DNA from: Streptomyces qinglanensis
GTDB lineage: Bacteria > Actinomycetota > Actinomycetes > Streptomycetales > Streptomycetaceae
DNA length: 64,000 nt
Assembly: GCF_900111245.1 (NCBI RefSeq)
Contig: NZ_FOGO01000018.1
Location: 62,001 to 126,000 of the forward strand
Direction: 5' to 3'
Below the pieces are notes generated by a model that saw nothing but the letters and a program-made list of their open reading frames with translations, was not told the DNA's origin and searched no databases. This document shows positions 1-9,573 of this stretch, one piece after another (the stretch's first letter is position 1; the number at the start of each line of letters is the position of its first letter). Both the position numbers and the translations under genes were made by a program.

Positions 1-48
1 CGCACCGCCCTCTTCCGGCTGCGGCGCGGCGGCGCCCGCGCCGTCTCG

Positions 49-1500
49 ATGCCGCTGCGGGGCCGGCTGGCGCTGCTGGCCGCGACGACGGTGGCGCTGG
101 CGGTCGCCGCGTGCGCGCTGGCCTGCTGGTTCCTCGTCCGCGCCCAGTTGCTCAGTTCGCTGGACGACTCGTTGCGGGACAACTCCGTGGCGCCCGGCGC
201 CGTCGTCGACCGGGTGCAGTCCGGCCAGTGCACCCCGCCCGACCAGCCGGCGCCCAACCCCTTCGGCGCCACCGTGCAGGTGGTGGACCCGTCCGGCGGG
301 AACTGCGTGATCGTCGGCAGGAAGCTGGACGTCGCCGACGCCGACGTGCGGGTGGCCGAGCGGCGGCACGGCGAGGCCCTGCACACGGCGCGCGCCTCGG
401 ACGGCACCGAGTACCGGGTCCGCACCACGCCGGTCGCGGGCACCGGGCTGGCGGTCTCCGTGGCGCGGCCGATGGCCGAGCTCCAGGAGTCGCTGCGCAA
501 GCTCGCGCTGATCCTCACCCTGGTGGGCGGCGCGGGCGTACTGGGCGCTGCGGGCGCCGGTGTCGCGCTGGCCCGCGCCGGACTGCGGCCCGTGGACCGG
601 CTCACCGGGGCCGTGGAACACATCGCCCGCACCGAGGACCTGGCGGTGCGCATCCCGGTGGACGGGCACGACGAGATCGCCCGGCTGTCCCGGTCCTTCA
701 ACGCCATGACCGAGGCGCTGGCCTCCTCGCGCGAACTCCAGCAGCAGCTCATCGCCGACGCCGGGCACGAACTGCGCACCCCGCTCACCTCGCTGCGCAC
801 CAACATCGACCTGCTGGTCCGCAGCGAGGAGACCGGGCGGGCACTCCCCGAGGAGGACCGCAGGGAACTGCTCTCCTCGGTGCAGGCGCAGATGGCCGAG
901 CTGGCCGAGCTGATCGGCGACCTGCAGGAGCTCTCCCGCCCGCAGGCGGTCCCGCACGCCGCGGAGGGCGAGGGCGCCGGTCCGGGCGGCCCGAACGCCC
1001 CCGGCGGGCCGGGCGGTTCCGTCGCCCCGCCCCGGGCCGCGGTGGTCGGGCTGCACGAGGTCGTGGAGCGCGCCGTGGAGCGGGCCCGGCCGCGAGGGCC
1101 GCGGCTGACGCTGACGACCGACCTCGCCCCCTGGTATGTACGGGCCGACGCGGCGGCGCTGGAGCGTTCGGTGGTCAATCTGCTGGACAACGCGCTCAAG
1201 TTCAGCCCGGAGGGCGGCAGCGTGCACGTCGTGCTGCGGGACGGGGTGCTGACCGTCCGCGACCAGGGGCCCGGTGTCCCGGCCGACGAGATCCCGCACG
1301 TCTTCGACCGCTTCTGGCGCTCCCCCTCGGCGCGGAGCCTGCCCGGTTCCGGCCTCGGGCTGTCGATCGTCGCCCGCACCGTGCGGCAGAGCGGCGGCGA
1401 AGTGCGGCTCCAGCGCCCCGCGGACGGCGGCCCGGGAACCGAGGCGGTGCTGCGGCTGCCCGGCGCGCCCACTCCGCCGCCGTCCGAGCCGCCCCGCTGA
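49..1500 (+). CDS. Sensor histidine kinase (HAMP/HisKA/HATPase)
   Basis: This is a membrane sensor kinase that would autophosphorylate on His and pass phosphate to an OmpR-type regulator, probably encoded just left of the window. A transmembrane segment lies at about residues 7-30, an extracytoplasmic part at 31-150 and a second membrane segment at 152-176. A HAMP linker follows, then an H-box (GHELRTPLTSL, His about 240). The N-box LLDNALKF, G1 DQGPGVP and G2 GSGLGLSI complete the ATP-binding domain. A Gly/Pro/Ala-rich insert at about 305-325 separates the H-box from the ATPase domain. The reading frame is open to base 1 (reading RTALFRLRRGG...), so the true start may lie outside the window. 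The family is certain; the input signal is unknown. Confidence 0.9.
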   Translation: MPLRGRLALLAATTVALAVAACALACWFLVRAQLLSSLDDSLRDNSVAPGAVVDRVQSGQCTPPDQPAPNPFGATVQVVDPSGGNCVIVGRKLDVADADVRVAERRHGEALHTARASDGTEYRVRTTPVAGTGLAVSVARPMAELQESLRKLALILTLVGGAGVLGAAGAGVALARAGLRPVDRLTGAVEHIARTEDLAVRIPVDGHDEIARLSRSFNAMTEALASSRELQQQLIADAGHELRTPLTSLRTNIDLLVRSEETGRALPEEDRRELLSSVQAQMAELAELIGDLQELSRPQAVPHAAEGEGAGPGGPNAPGGPGGSVAPPRAAVVGLHEVVERAVERARPRGPRLTLTTDLAPWYVRADAAALERSVVNLLDNALKFSPEGGSVHVVLRDGVLTVRDQGPGVPADEIPHVFDRFWRSPSARSLPGSGLGLSIVARTVRQSGGEVRLQRPADGGPGTEAVLRLPGAPTPPPSEPPR

Positions 1501-1553
1501 GCGTGTCCGCGGTCGGCGGAGCGACGAGCGGTCCACTCCCGCGCGTTCCGCCG

Positions 1554-1559
1554 TAGGGT
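1554..1559 (+). promoter_or_regulatory. Leaderless -10 box of mshD
   Basis: TAGGGT lies 7 bases before the mshD ATG and no Shine-Dalgarno sequence is visible. This is the spacing expected if transcription starts at the A of the start codon. Confidence 0.5.
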
Positions 1560-1566
1560 CGTCCCC

Positions 1567-2466
1567 ATGAGTGACGTGGATGTTGTGGACGAGGTGTCCG
1601 CGGACGATGTACGGGAGGTCCAGGCGCTGATCGACGCCGCGGCGCGGGAGGACGGCCAGCCCGCCGTCTCCGAACAGGGCAGGCTGCAGTTGCGCGGCGG
1701 CTCCCGCCCGGGCGTGCGCCACCTGCTGCTGCGCGGCGGCGACGGCGTGCTGTCCGGCTACGCGCAGTTGGAGGACACCGACCCGGTGGAGGCTCCGGCC
1801 GGGGAGTTCGTCGTCGCACCCACGCGCCGCGGCAACGGCTACGGCCGGCGGCTGGGCCAGGCGCTGCTGGACCAGTCCGGGCGGCGGCTGCGGGTCTGGG
1901 CGCACGGCGGCCATCCCGCGGCGCGGCACCTGGCGCAGAGCCTGGGGATGACCCTCTTCCGCGAGCTGCGCCAGTTGAGGCGCCCGCTGGCCGGACTGGA
2001 GCTGCCCGATCCGGTGCTGCCGGACGGGGTGACCGTGCGGGCCTTCCGTCCCGGCGAGGACGACGCGGCCTGGCTGGCGCTGAACGCCGCCGCTTTCGCG
2101 CACCACCCCGAGCAGGGCACCCTCACCCAGCGCGATCTCGACGACCGGAAGGCCGAGCCCTGGTTCGACCCGGTCGGCTTCTTCCTCGCCGAGCGGGACG
2201 GGAAGCCGGTCGGTTTCCACTGGACGAAGGTGCACTCGGCGGAGGAACTGGGCGAGGTCTACGTCCTCGGCGTCGACCCCGGTGAGCAGGGCGGCGGCCT
2301 CGGCAAGGCCCTCACCACCATCGGCCTGCGGTACCTGGCCGACGAGCGGGGCCTGCCGACCGCCATGCTCTACGTCGACGCCGACAACGGGGCCGCCGTG
2401 CGGGTCTACGAGGGGCTCGGCTTCCGCACCCACGAGACGGACCTGATGTACCGCACCGAGACCTGA
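1567..2466 (+). CDS. mshD: Mycothiol synthase MshD
   Basis: The protein catalyses the last step of mycothiol synthesis, acetylating Cys-GlcN-Ins with acetyl-CoA. At 299 aa it has the expected two tandem GNAT domains. The N-terminal one is at about 5-130, with the acetyl-CoA loop TRRGNGYGRRLGQALL. The C-terminal one is at about 150-297, with the loop EQGGGLGKALT and the family ending GFRTHETDLMYR. The gene stands alone behind a leaderless-type promoter. A 15-bp-stem hairpin follows the stop. mshA, from the same pathway, lies about 11 kb to the right. Confidence 0.95.
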   Translation: MSDVDVVDEVSADDVREVQALIDAAAREDGQPAVSEQGRLQLRGGSRPGVRHLLLRGGDGVLSGYAQLEDTDPVEAPAGEFVVAPTRRGNGYGRRLGQALLDQSGRRLRVWAHGGHPAARHLAQSLGMTLFRELRQLRRPLAGLELPDPVLPDGVTVRAFRPGEDDAAWLALNAAAFAHHPEQGTLTQRDLDDRKAEPWFDPVGFFLAERDGKPVGFHWTKVHSAEELGEVYVLGVDPGEQGGGLGKALTTIGLRYLADERGLPTAMLYVDADNGAAVRVYEGLGFRTHETDLMYRTET

Positions 2467-2515
2467 CGGCCGGGTACCCGGTTCCGGCCCGAGGCCGGAC
2501 ACCGGGTCCCGCCCC

Positions 2516-2547
2516 GAGGGCCGGAGGACGCACGTCCTCCGGCCCTC
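2516..2547. terminator. Hairpin between convergent genes
   Basis: A perfect 15-bp inverted repeat (2516-2530 with 2533-2547) has a 2-base centre. It sits between mshD and the convergent secreted-protein gene and could terminate both. Confidence 0.7.
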
Positions 2548-2690
2548 CCCCGTTGCGGGCCCTCCCCCGGCACCGCCGCGGTGGGGAGGCACCGTCGCGC
2601 GGGCGGGGGAGGAGACTGCGGAGCGGCCTCGGCGGCCGGGTCGCCCCGGCCCCGCGAGGACCACGGCGCGGCCGGAGTCGCTCGGGGCCG

Positions 2691-3206
2691 TCAGACCCGG
2701 GGTGAGGCGGTGACGGAGTAGTGGACGTAGCCGTCGCCGTCGTTGTTCCAGTTCAGCTTCCAGGCACCGTCACCGACCGCGTAGCGGGAGACGGCGTGCC
2801 GGAAGGTCGGGGTGGTGTAGGAACCGTCGCCCTTCTCCATCCGGCCTTCGAGGCCGAAGTCGCGGTGGGCGCGGATCGGGTCCGGCGCGCCGGCGACGCT
2901 CTTCTTGAGGTAGACCCGGAACTTCGCCGCGTCGAAGGTCCGCGGGGTGGGGTTCGGGTAGGAGGACGGCACGTCCCAGCTCAGCTTGGCGTAGCTGTAG
3001 ATGTAGCTGCCGGACCGGTAGGAGCACATGGTCGCCTTGAGGGTCCAGTTGTCCGCCCACGGACCGGAGTACCCGCGGTCGTCCACGGTCTTGGTGGTCG
3101 TGTTGCAGGACGCCGCCATCGCCGGGGGCGCCATGACGACCGCCGCGCCGGCGAGAGTGCCGAGGCAGGTCGCGGCGACCATGGCCCGGCGCAGAAGGGT
3201 GCGCAT
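2691..3206 (-). CDS. Secreted hypothetical protein
   Basis: This exported protein of about 171 aa has no function I recognise. The ATG at 3206 was chosen because AGGAG stands 7 bases before it; an upstream GTG at 3230 would add eight residues but has no ribosome site. The start gives a classical signal peptide: Arg-rich n-region (MRTLLRR), hydrophobic core, and a cleavage site near PPAMAA-SCNT. The mature part has two Cys (SCNT and TMCS), which could form a disulfide. It is rich in Tyr, Ser and Trp and ends YVHYSVTASPRV. Small secreted beta-rich proteins of this kind are common in Streptomyces. Confidence 0.75.
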   Translation of the reverse strand: MRTLLRRAMVAATCLGTLAGAAVVMAPPAMAASCNTTTKTVDDRGYSGPWADNWTLKATMCSYRSGSYIYSYAKLSWDVPSSYPNPTPRTFDAAKFRVYLKKSVAGAPDPIRAHRDFGLEGRMEKGDGSYTTPTFRHAVSRYAVGDGAWKLNWNNDGDGYVHYSVTASPRV

Positions 3207-3599
3207 TCGATGACTCCTGGTTCTCCGCACGGGGTGCGGCTTCGCTGGTACGAGCCGACCGCGCCCCGGTCCGGCACCTGCGCGCGGGGCCGGGGCGGGA
3301 AGACGGCGTGCCGGGCTTCAGGGCGGCGAGTCGGTTCGGCACCGGGCTTCCGCGCAGTGGCGGTCCCCAACCGCCCGGCGACCGTCCGAAGGTGCCGCTC
3401 GTTCGCGCACGCGGCAACGCCCTGAGAGAGGCGGATACTCGCCCGCCCGTTCGTCGCTTCCCCCGCCGGTGCGGTCGGACGCCGGAATCGTAGGCACACA
3501 GGCCGCCACCGCGCCGTATGCATCCGAGGCGGCCGGCTGTGCATGTGAGGCGTCCGTTCCGGACGGCGGGCGGCGCGCGGGTCTCCACGGATCGGCGTA
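3207..3599. other. Intergenic region, no gene seen
   Basis: These 393 bases lie upstream of the secreted-protein gene and downstream of the PucR-type gene. I see no supportable gene or clear hairpin. The promoter of the secreted protein should lie at its left edge. Confidence 0.4.
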
Positions 3600-5531
3600 T
3601 CAGCGCCCGGGCCCCGCCGGATCCGGCACTGCGGTCACCGGGAGCTGCCCGGCGGCCACCATCAGCAGCAGTACCTGGTGCGGGGCGGCTCCCTGCTCGC
3701 CCAGCGGCAGCCGCAGCAGCCCGCCCAGCGCCGAGAGCCGGGCCGCGAGGGTGTTCCGGTGCATGCCCAGCGCCGCGGCCGTCGCGCCCGCGTGGCAGTT
3801 GTGCGCGAGCCAGGTGGCCAGCAGCCGCACGGGGTCGTCCGCCTGCTCCAGCACCGTCAGCTCTCGCGTCGCCCGGTCCACGACCGGTGACTCCCGCAGC
3901 AGCGCCCGCAGCCCGGGAGGTGCCTGCGGTGCGAGGTCCGGCGGGACCGGCAGGTCGGCGAGCTGGAAGGCGAGGTCGGCCACCGCGCGGTGCGCGACCT
4001 GCCGGTGGTCGAGCCCCATTGCCTCCAGCACCAGCCGGAGCCGCTTGTTGGCCGTGGTGCGGTCGACGCCGAGCAGCCGGCCCGCGCGCAGCGCCCCGTA
4101 GGACAGTGCGCGGCGGGCGGTCGGTACCGCCTGGGAGCGCTGCTCCTCGGTGAGCTTCCGCAGCCCGCCGCGGACCTGGTGTGCCCACACTCGTGCCCGC
4201 GGGGGCAGCGACGCCAGGAGGGAGGAGGCCCCGGTGTCCCGGACGATGCCCTCCGGATCGTTCCGGGCGGCCGTCAGCGCCCGTACCGCGGCCTCATAGC
4301 CCAGGGCGGTCTGCGACCAGGGCCGGGGCCCCGAGACCCCGGCGAGGCGTCCGGGCCGCTGCTCCACGACCGGGCGCAGCAGGGCCAGCGGTGTGCCGCC
4401 GTCCGGGTCCTGCGGAAGGACCACGATGACGTGCCGCGGATCGGCCGGACACAGGACGACCAGCCCTCCGTCGCCCACCGCCTGTTCGCAGGCCGTGGCG
4501 GTCCGCCCGCGGTCCTCCTCCGGTGCGCGCTGCACCACGGCCACCACTCCGCGTGCGGCGGCCAGGACTTCGCCGACGCCGTACTCGGCGGCACCCAGCC
4601 GGGCCAGCGGTTCGGCGACCCGTACGGCGCCCTCCCAGTTCCCCAGCATCAGGTACTGCAGCACGGACACCCGCACCCCCCGCAGAGCGGTATGCAACAC
4701 CTCGCGGTCGCGGCGGTGCCGCACCGCACAGTCCAGCAGTGCCGCCTGCCCCGCCGTGTGGGCCAGCAACTGACGCAGGTGCGGGGGCCAGCCTCCGGAG
4801 CGGAGTGCGGCCAGCACCCGGTGCGGCCGGTCGCTTCCGACCGCGTGCAGCAGCAACTCCCGATCACGGAACGGCACGGCCGCCGTGCGGATCCGCCCGC
4901 ACCGCACCTCCTCCAGCGTCCGGCGCTGCTCGGCGGCCAGCCGGTCCCACTCGGCATGCCCCGGCTCGACCAGGCTCACCAGGCCGCCGGTGACGGCGGC
5001 CACCTCCCGCAGCAGTCGCGCCGGACCCTCCGCCCGCTCCAGCGCGGCCGCGGAGAGGGCCAGCACCCGTGCGGTCGCGCGGGCGTTCTCCCGCTCCACC
5101 GCCAACTGGGTGCGCAGCACGCGGCGCAGGGTCTCATCGGAGTCCCAGTGCGCTGCCGGGACGAGTGCCGGCACTCCTGCCGCTCGGGCGGCCTCATGGC
5201 CGGCGGGGGCCGCGGCGGGCGCGAGCACCACCGCGACCACGCCCGCGCGGACGAGTCCCCGCAGCGCCGTACCGGCGCAGTCCGGCACCATCCCCTCCGG
5301 GCCGGTGGGCAGGACGGCCAGTCCGGCCCGCATCCGGGGCGCGTCCGCAGGCAGACGCCAGCGCGCATCGCACGCCACGGCGTCGTCCACGTGCTGCGCG
5401 GTCGCCGGTGCCGAGGTGTCGGCGGCCGGTTCCGGCGGGCCGGCGGAGTCCGGCCGGTACGGACGGCCGGGGCAGTCCGGGAAGCGCAGTACCGGGTGGG
5501 GGCCGGTGGTCAGATGGCGGAGGTTCAGCAT
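3600..5531 (-). CDS. PucR/CdaR-type transcriptional regulator
   Basis: This 643-aa regulator ends in the PucR-type helix-turn-helix (AAALGMHRNTLAARLSALGGLL, about 592-613). An earlier HTH-like stretch (RLLGVDRTTANKRLRLVLEAMG, about 485-505) sits in the preceding domain, as in CdaR/PucR relatives. The N-terminal 150 residues resemble the PucR sensory domain (GTALRGLVRAGVVAVVLAPA...). No membrane segment is present. The neighbours give no clue to the ligand. ppk is divergent, and the 190-bp spacer could hold a shared operator. Such proteins usually act on adjacent catabolic genes, so a global or orphan role is equally possible. Confidence 0.8.
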   Translation of the reverse strand: MLNLRHLTTGPHPVLRFPDCPGRPYRPDSAGPPEPAADTSAPATAQHVDDAVACDARWRLPADAPRMRAGLAVLPTGPEGMVPDCAGTALRGLVRAGVVAVVLAPAAAPAGHEAARAAGVPALVPAAHWDSDETLRRVLRTQLAVERENARATARVLALSAAALERAEGPARLLREVAAVTGGLVSLVEPGHAEWDRLAAEQRRTLEEVRCGRIRTAAVPFRDRELLLHAVGSDRPHRVLAALRSGGWPPHLRQLLAHTAGQAALLDCAVRHRRDREVLHTALRGVRVSVLQYLMLGNWEGAVRVAEPLARLGAAEYGVGEVLAAARGVVAVVQRAPEEDRGRTATACEQAVGDGGLVVLCPADPRHVIVVLPQDPDGGTPLALLRPVVEQRPGRLAGVSGPRPWSQTALGYEAAVRALTAARNDPEGIVRDTGASSLLASLPPRARVWAHQVRGGLRKLTEEQRSQAVPTARRALSYGALRAGRLLGVDRTTANKRLRLVLEAMGLDHRQVAHRAVADLAFQLADLPVPPDLAPQAPPGLRALLRESPVVDRATRELTVLEQADDPVRLLATWLAHNCHAGATAAALGMHRNTLAARLSALGGLLRLPLGEQGAAPHQVLLLMVAAGQLPVTAVPDPAGPGR

Positions 5532-5760
5532 GGACGGAGCCGTGGTGGGGGAGAGGCCGGGTGGGGGGTGCGGGGGATACTAACCGGCCAGGCCGCTTCC
5601 CGGACCTCCCGGGAGCGGAGGAATGCGCGGGCCGCCCACCCCGGCAGGTCATCCGCGGCACCCCGCGATGCCATGTCGGCGTAACCATTGATTCAAACTC
5701 GCGTGCGAGCCTCGCGGAATGGCCCGGTCCTCCCTCGCAGAGAGCATCGACAATGGCGGT

Positions 5761-8019
5761 ATGACCCAGCAGCCGCAGTCCCCGGTCGGCTCGATCGCGG
5801 CCCACCGCCTCAGCTCACCCACCGATCCCGGAAGTGTCCCGGGCGCCGGCCCCGATCTGGGCCTGGACCCCGACCTCGACTCCGACCCGGACGTGTACGG
5901 GGGCGGCGCAGGCCGACTGGACGACGAGTCCGCCGCCGACCTGCCGTCCGACCGCTTCCTGGACCGGGAGCGCAGTTGGCTGGCCTTCAACGAGCGGGTG
6001 CTCGAACTCGCCGAGGACCCGGAGACGCCGCTGCTGGAGCGGGCGAACTTCCTGGCGATCTTCTCCGGGAACCTGGACGAGTTCTTCATGGTCCGCGTCG
6101 CGGGCCTCAAGCGCCGGATCGCGACCGGCGTGGCCACCCGCAGCGCGGCGGGGCTCAAGCCGCGCGAGGTGCTGGAGGGGATCTGGGAGCGCTCGCGGGA
6201 GCTCATGGAGCGGCACGCCGCCTGCTACCAGCAGGACATCGCCCCGGCGCTGGCCGCCGAGGGGCTGCACCTGCTGCGCTGGGCGGAGCTCACGGACAAG
6301 GAGCAGGCCAGGCTCCTGACCCTCTTCCGGCAGCAGATCTACCCCGTGCTCACCCCGCTGGCCGTCGACCCGGCCCATCCCTTCCCCTACATCTCGGGCC
6401 TGTCGCTCAACCTGGCGGTGGTCGTCCGCAACCCCGTCAGCGGGCACAACCACTTCGCGCGGGTGAAGGTGCCGCCGCTGCTGCCGCGGTTCCTGGAGGC
6501 GTCGCCGCAGCGCTACGTCCCGCTGGAGGACGTGATCGCCGCGCATCTGGAGGAGCTGTTCCCGGGGATGGAGGTGCTCGCGCACCACATGTTCCGGGTC
6601 ACGCGCAACGAGGACCTCGAGGTGGAGGAGGACGACGCGGAGAACCTCCTCCAGGCCCTGGAGAAGGAGCTGATGCGGCGCCGGTTCGGCCCGCCGGTGC
6701 GCCTGGAGGTCGAGGAGTCCATCGACCCCTACGTCCTCGACCTGCTCATCCGGGAGCTGAAGGTCGGCGAGTCGGAGGTCTTCCCGCTGCCCGGGCCGCT
6801 CGACCTGACGGGACTGTCCGGGATCGTCGCCGCCATGGACCGCCCGGAGCTGAAGTACCCGAAGTTCGTGGCCGGCACCCACCGGGACCTCGCGGAGGTC
6901 GAGTCCGCCTCGGCCCCCGACATCTTCGCCGCGCTGCGCCGCCGCGACGTCCTGCTGCACCACCCCTACGACTCGTTCTCCACCTCCGTGCAGGCGTTCC
7001 TGGAGCAGGCCGCCGCCGATCCGGACGTGCTGGCCATCAAGCAGACGCTGTACCGCACCTCGGGCGACTCGCCGATCGTGGACGCGCTCATCGACGCCGC
7101 CGAGTCCGGCAAGCAGGTGCTCGTCCTGGTCGAGCTCAAGGCGCGCTTCGACGAGCAGGCCAACATCAAGTGGGCCCGCAAGCTGGAGGAGGCGGGGTGC
7201 CACGTCGTCTACGGGCTGGTCGGGCTGAAGACCCATTGCAAGCTGTCGCTGGTGGTGCGCCAGGAGGGCGAGGTGCTGCGCCGGTACGCGCACGTGGGCA
7301 CCGGCAACTACCACCCCAAGACGGCCAGACTGTACGAGGACCTGGGCCTGCTGACCGCCGACCAGGAGGTGGGCGCGGACCTGTCCGACCTGTTCAACCG
7401 GCTGTCGGGCTACTCGCGGCGGGAGACCTACCGCAGACTGCTGGTCGCCCCGCGCTCCCTGCGGGACGGACTCGTCGCACGGATCCAGCGGGAGATTGAG
7501 CACCACCGGGCCGGGCGCGAGGCCGCCATCCGTATCAAGGTCAACTCGATCGTCGACGAGACGGTGTGCGACGCCCTCTACCGCGCCTCGGCCGCGGGCG
7601 TGCCGGTGGACGTGTGGGTGCGCGGCATCTGCGCGCTGCGGCCCGGCGTACCGGAGTTGAGCGAGAACATCCGGGTGCGCAGCGTGCTGGGACGGTTCCT
7701 GGAGCACTCGCGGGTGTTCTCCTTCCGGAACGGTGGCGAGCCGGAAGTGTGGCTGGGCAGCGCCGACATGATGCACCGCAATCTCGACCGGCGGATCGAG
7801 GCGCTGGTGCGGGTCACCGACCCCGCGCACCGCACCTCGCTCGACCGGCTGCTGGTCACCGGGATGTCCGACGCCACGGACTCCTGGCATCTGGGCCCGG
7901 ACGGGGTGTGGACGCGGCACGCGCGGGCCGCCGAGGAGGAAGGCGGGCAGCGGCTGCCGAACGTGCAGGAAATGCTGATCGAGGGGCGGCGGCGCAAACG
8001 CGGTCCGGCCGCGACGTGA
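5761..8019 (+). CDS. ppk: Polyphosphate kinase Ppk1
   Basis: The enzyme reversibly polymerises the gamma-phosphate of ATP into polyphosphate and acts as a peripheral or cytosolic protein. The 752-aa product shows all PPK1 parts: N domain (ERSWLAFNERVLELAED), middle domain, C1 (KQTLYRTSGDSPIVDALI) and C2. The catalytic His block reads YAHVGTGNYHPKTARLYED. I chose ATG 5761 (MTQQPQSPVGSIAAH) over ATG 5719 because the SIAAH start is typical of Streptomyces homologues as I recall them; the extra 14 residues look non-coding. A CHAD-domain protein follows, a common pairing. In Streptomyces ppk is PhoP-regulated, but I could not find a convincing PHO box upstream. Confidence 0.95.
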   Translation: MTQQPQSPVGSIAAHRLSSPTDPGSVPGAGPDLGLDPDLDSDPDVYGGGAGRLDDESAADLPSDRFLDRERSWLAFNERVLELAEDPETPLLERANFLAIFSGNLDEFFMVRVAGLKRRIATGVATRSAAGLKPREVLEGIWERSRELMERHAACYQQDIAPALAAEGLHLLRWAELTDKEQARLLTLFRQQIYPVLTPLAVDPAHPFPYISGLSLNLAVVVRNPVSGHNHFARVKVPPLLPRFLEASPQRYVPLEDVIAAHLEELFPGMEVLAHHMFRVTRNEDLEVEEDDAENLLQALEKELMRRRFGPPVRLEVEESIDPYVLDLLIRELKVGESEVFPLPGPLDLTGLSGIVAAMDRPELKYPKFVAGTHRDLAEVESASAPDIFAALRRRDVLLHHPYDSFSTSVQAFLEQAAADPDVLAIKQTLYRTSGDSPIVDALIDAAESGKQVLVLVELKARFDEQANIKWARKLEEAGCHVVYGLVGLKTHCKLSLVVRQEGEVLRRYAHVGTGNYHPKTARLYEDLGLLTADQEVGADLSDLFNRLSGYSRRETYRRLLVAPRSLRDGLVARIQREIEHHRAGREAAIRIKVNSIVDETVCDALYRASAAGVPVDVWVRGICALRPGVPELSENIRVRSVLGRFLEHSRVFSFRNGGEPEVWLGSADMMHRNLDRRIEALVRVTDPAHRTSLDRLLVTGMSDATDSWHLGPDGVWTRHARAAEEEGGQRLPNVQEMLIEGRRRKRGPAAT

Positions 8020-8109
8020 CGTGCGGCGCCGCGTGGCGGTTGGGGGACTGAGGGCGATGCGGCGACGCAGGGGCGCACGGGCACACCCGCGCGGGGCGGC
8101 TGGTGCGGC

Positions 8110-8185
8110 AGATGGGTCCGGCAGGTCCGGTGGGTCCGGTGGGTCCGGTAGGTCCGGTAGGTCCGGTGGGGACGGTGGGGACAAC
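8110..8185 (+). repeat. 9-bp tandem repeat GGTCCGGTR
   Basis: About seven head-to-tail copies of GGTCCGGTG/GGTCCGGTA, with a degenerate G-rich end, fill the ppk-CHAD gap just ahead of the CHAD start. In one frame they would read Gly-Pro-Val repeats, but no gene is supported there. Confidence 0.8.
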
Positions 8186-8211
8186 GTGCGCGGTGCGCGG
8201 AAGGGGACGTG

Positions 8212-9528
8212 ATGGGACGGAGCCGGGACGTGGTCGTCGAGTCCGGGCGCGGTACGCGGGAGCCTCCGCGGCCCGCCGGGGCGCCCGGGGGCACGGCGAC
8301 AGATCCGGCCGTGGACCGAGCGGCGGCCGCAGGTCCGGGTGCAGCCGCGGCCACGGCGCCCGCAGGTGCGGCGGCGGCCGCGGGGACGGTTCCCGGGCCC
8401 GCGGGTCCGGCGGCGCCCGCGGGGACGGCCGCCGAGGTGCTGGGCGGCTATCTGCAGGAGCGCGCCGCGGAGTTCCTCCGCGGGCTGCGCGACCACGCGC
8501 AGGGCACCGGCGCCGGTGCGGGGGGCGCCGGAGGCGGCTCCGGCGGGACGGCGGGAGCGGCGGACCGCGCCCGTGCCGCCGCCTCCGTCGGCGCCCTCCG
8601 CTCGGCCGCCCGCCGGATGAACGGGGTGCTCGTCACCTACCGTGCGCTGCTCGACCCGGTCTGGGCCGACAATCTGCGTACCGAACTGAGCTGGCTGGCC
8701 GGAGTGGTGGCCCGCGAGTACTCCTGTGCGGACCGGCTGGAGCGGCTGTCGGCCGCCCTGCACCGGCTGGCGAGCGGTGCGGCGGGCAGGGGCGAGGGCA
8801 CCGACCCGGCGGCCGCCGAGGCGGGCGGCCGGACACCCGGCGCCGCGGGCGGCGGGCGGCGGTCCGCCGGAGGCGGTGCGGCCACTCGCGAGCGTGGCGC
8901 CCTGCCGGTGGGAGCGGCCCGTGCCGGGGCCCTGCTGGAGCGCCAGCTCACCCTGGCCCGCACCCGCGCCCACTCGGCCGCGCTCCAGGCCCTGGGCTCG
9001 GCCCGGTTCCACGCGGTCGCCGACGCGGTGGCACTGCTGGCCTCCGAGACACCGTTCCGCCCGGGCGGCGACGCCGACCGGCCGGTCGCGGTGGTGCTCG
9101 CGCCGCCGGCCGAGCAGGCGCGCCGCCGGCTCGACGAGGCCGTCGCCGCGCTCCCGCTCTCCCGAGCCGGCGCCCCGTACAACGCCGACGGCCTCTCCCG
9201 TTCGCTGGGCACCGAGGCACGGCAGGACGCGGCCTGGGACCACGTCCGGGTGCTGCTGCGGGTGTACCGCTACGCGCAGGAGGTGCTGGGCCCGCACGCG
9301 GTGCCCGACCCGCGGCTCCGCCCGGCGGGCGAGGCCCTGGAACGGCACCACGAGGCCGCCGCGGCCGCCGCTGCTGCCGCCTCCGCCGCCGCGACCCCCC
9401 GCATCGCGCCCGCCACCGCCTACGCCCTCGGCGTGCTGCACGCCGACCAGCGCCACGAGGTCGAGGCCGCCCGCTTCACCTTCGGCCGCCACTGGACCCG
9501 CACCCATCCCGAGGGCGCCCCTTCCTGA
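8212..9528 (+). CDS. CHAD domain protein
   Basis: CHAD domains are alpha-helical bundles with conserved His/Arg residues that bind polyphosphate, so a role beside ppk is sensible. The 438-aa product has an Ala/Gly/Pro-rich N-terminal 75 residues. CHAD helices follow from LGGYLQERAAEFLRGLRDHA through ALRSAARRMNGVLVTYRALL and LRTELSWLAGVVAREYSCAD. A low-complexity Gly/Ala linker separates the two halves. ATG 8212 is preferred over GTG 8209 because AAGGGGAC is then 5 bases upstream. The gene ends 45 bp from the convergent permease gene. Function beyond polyphosphate association is inference. Confidence 0.85.
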   Translation: MGRSRDVVVESGRGTREPPRPAGAPGGTATDPAVDRAAAAGPGAAAATAPAGAAAAAGTVPGPAGPAAPAGTAAEVLGGYLQERAAEFLRGLRDHAQGTGAGAGGAGGGSGGTAGAADRARAAASVGALRSAARRMNGVLVTYRALLDPVWADNLRTELSWLAGVVAREYSCADRLERLSAALHRLASGAAGRGEGTDPAAAEAGGRTPGAAGGGRRSAGGGAATRERGALPVGAARAGALLERQLTLARTRAHSAALQALGSARFHAVADAVALLASETPFRPGGDADRPVAVVLAPPAEQARRRLDEAVAALPLSRAGAPYNADGLSRSLGTEARQDAAWDHVRVLLRVYRYAQEVLGPHAVPDPRLRPAGEALERHHEAAAAAAAAASAAATPRIAPATAYALGVLHADQRHEVEAARFTFGRHWTRTHPEGAPS

Positions 9529-9573
9529 GCCGGTTCCCGGGGCGCTTCCTGAGGCGGGGCGGCGCCGTTCGGC

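Noticed and set aside
5650..5720. PHO box upstream of ppk
   Set aside because: AT-richer sequence is present but no GTTCACC-like units at 11-bp spacing could be matched convincingly.
5815..9507. 1230-codon minus-strand open frame antisense to ppk and the CHAD gene
   Set aside because: It is a GC-bias shadow: composition is Arg/Gly/His-rich without domains, and the opposite strand holds two clear genes.
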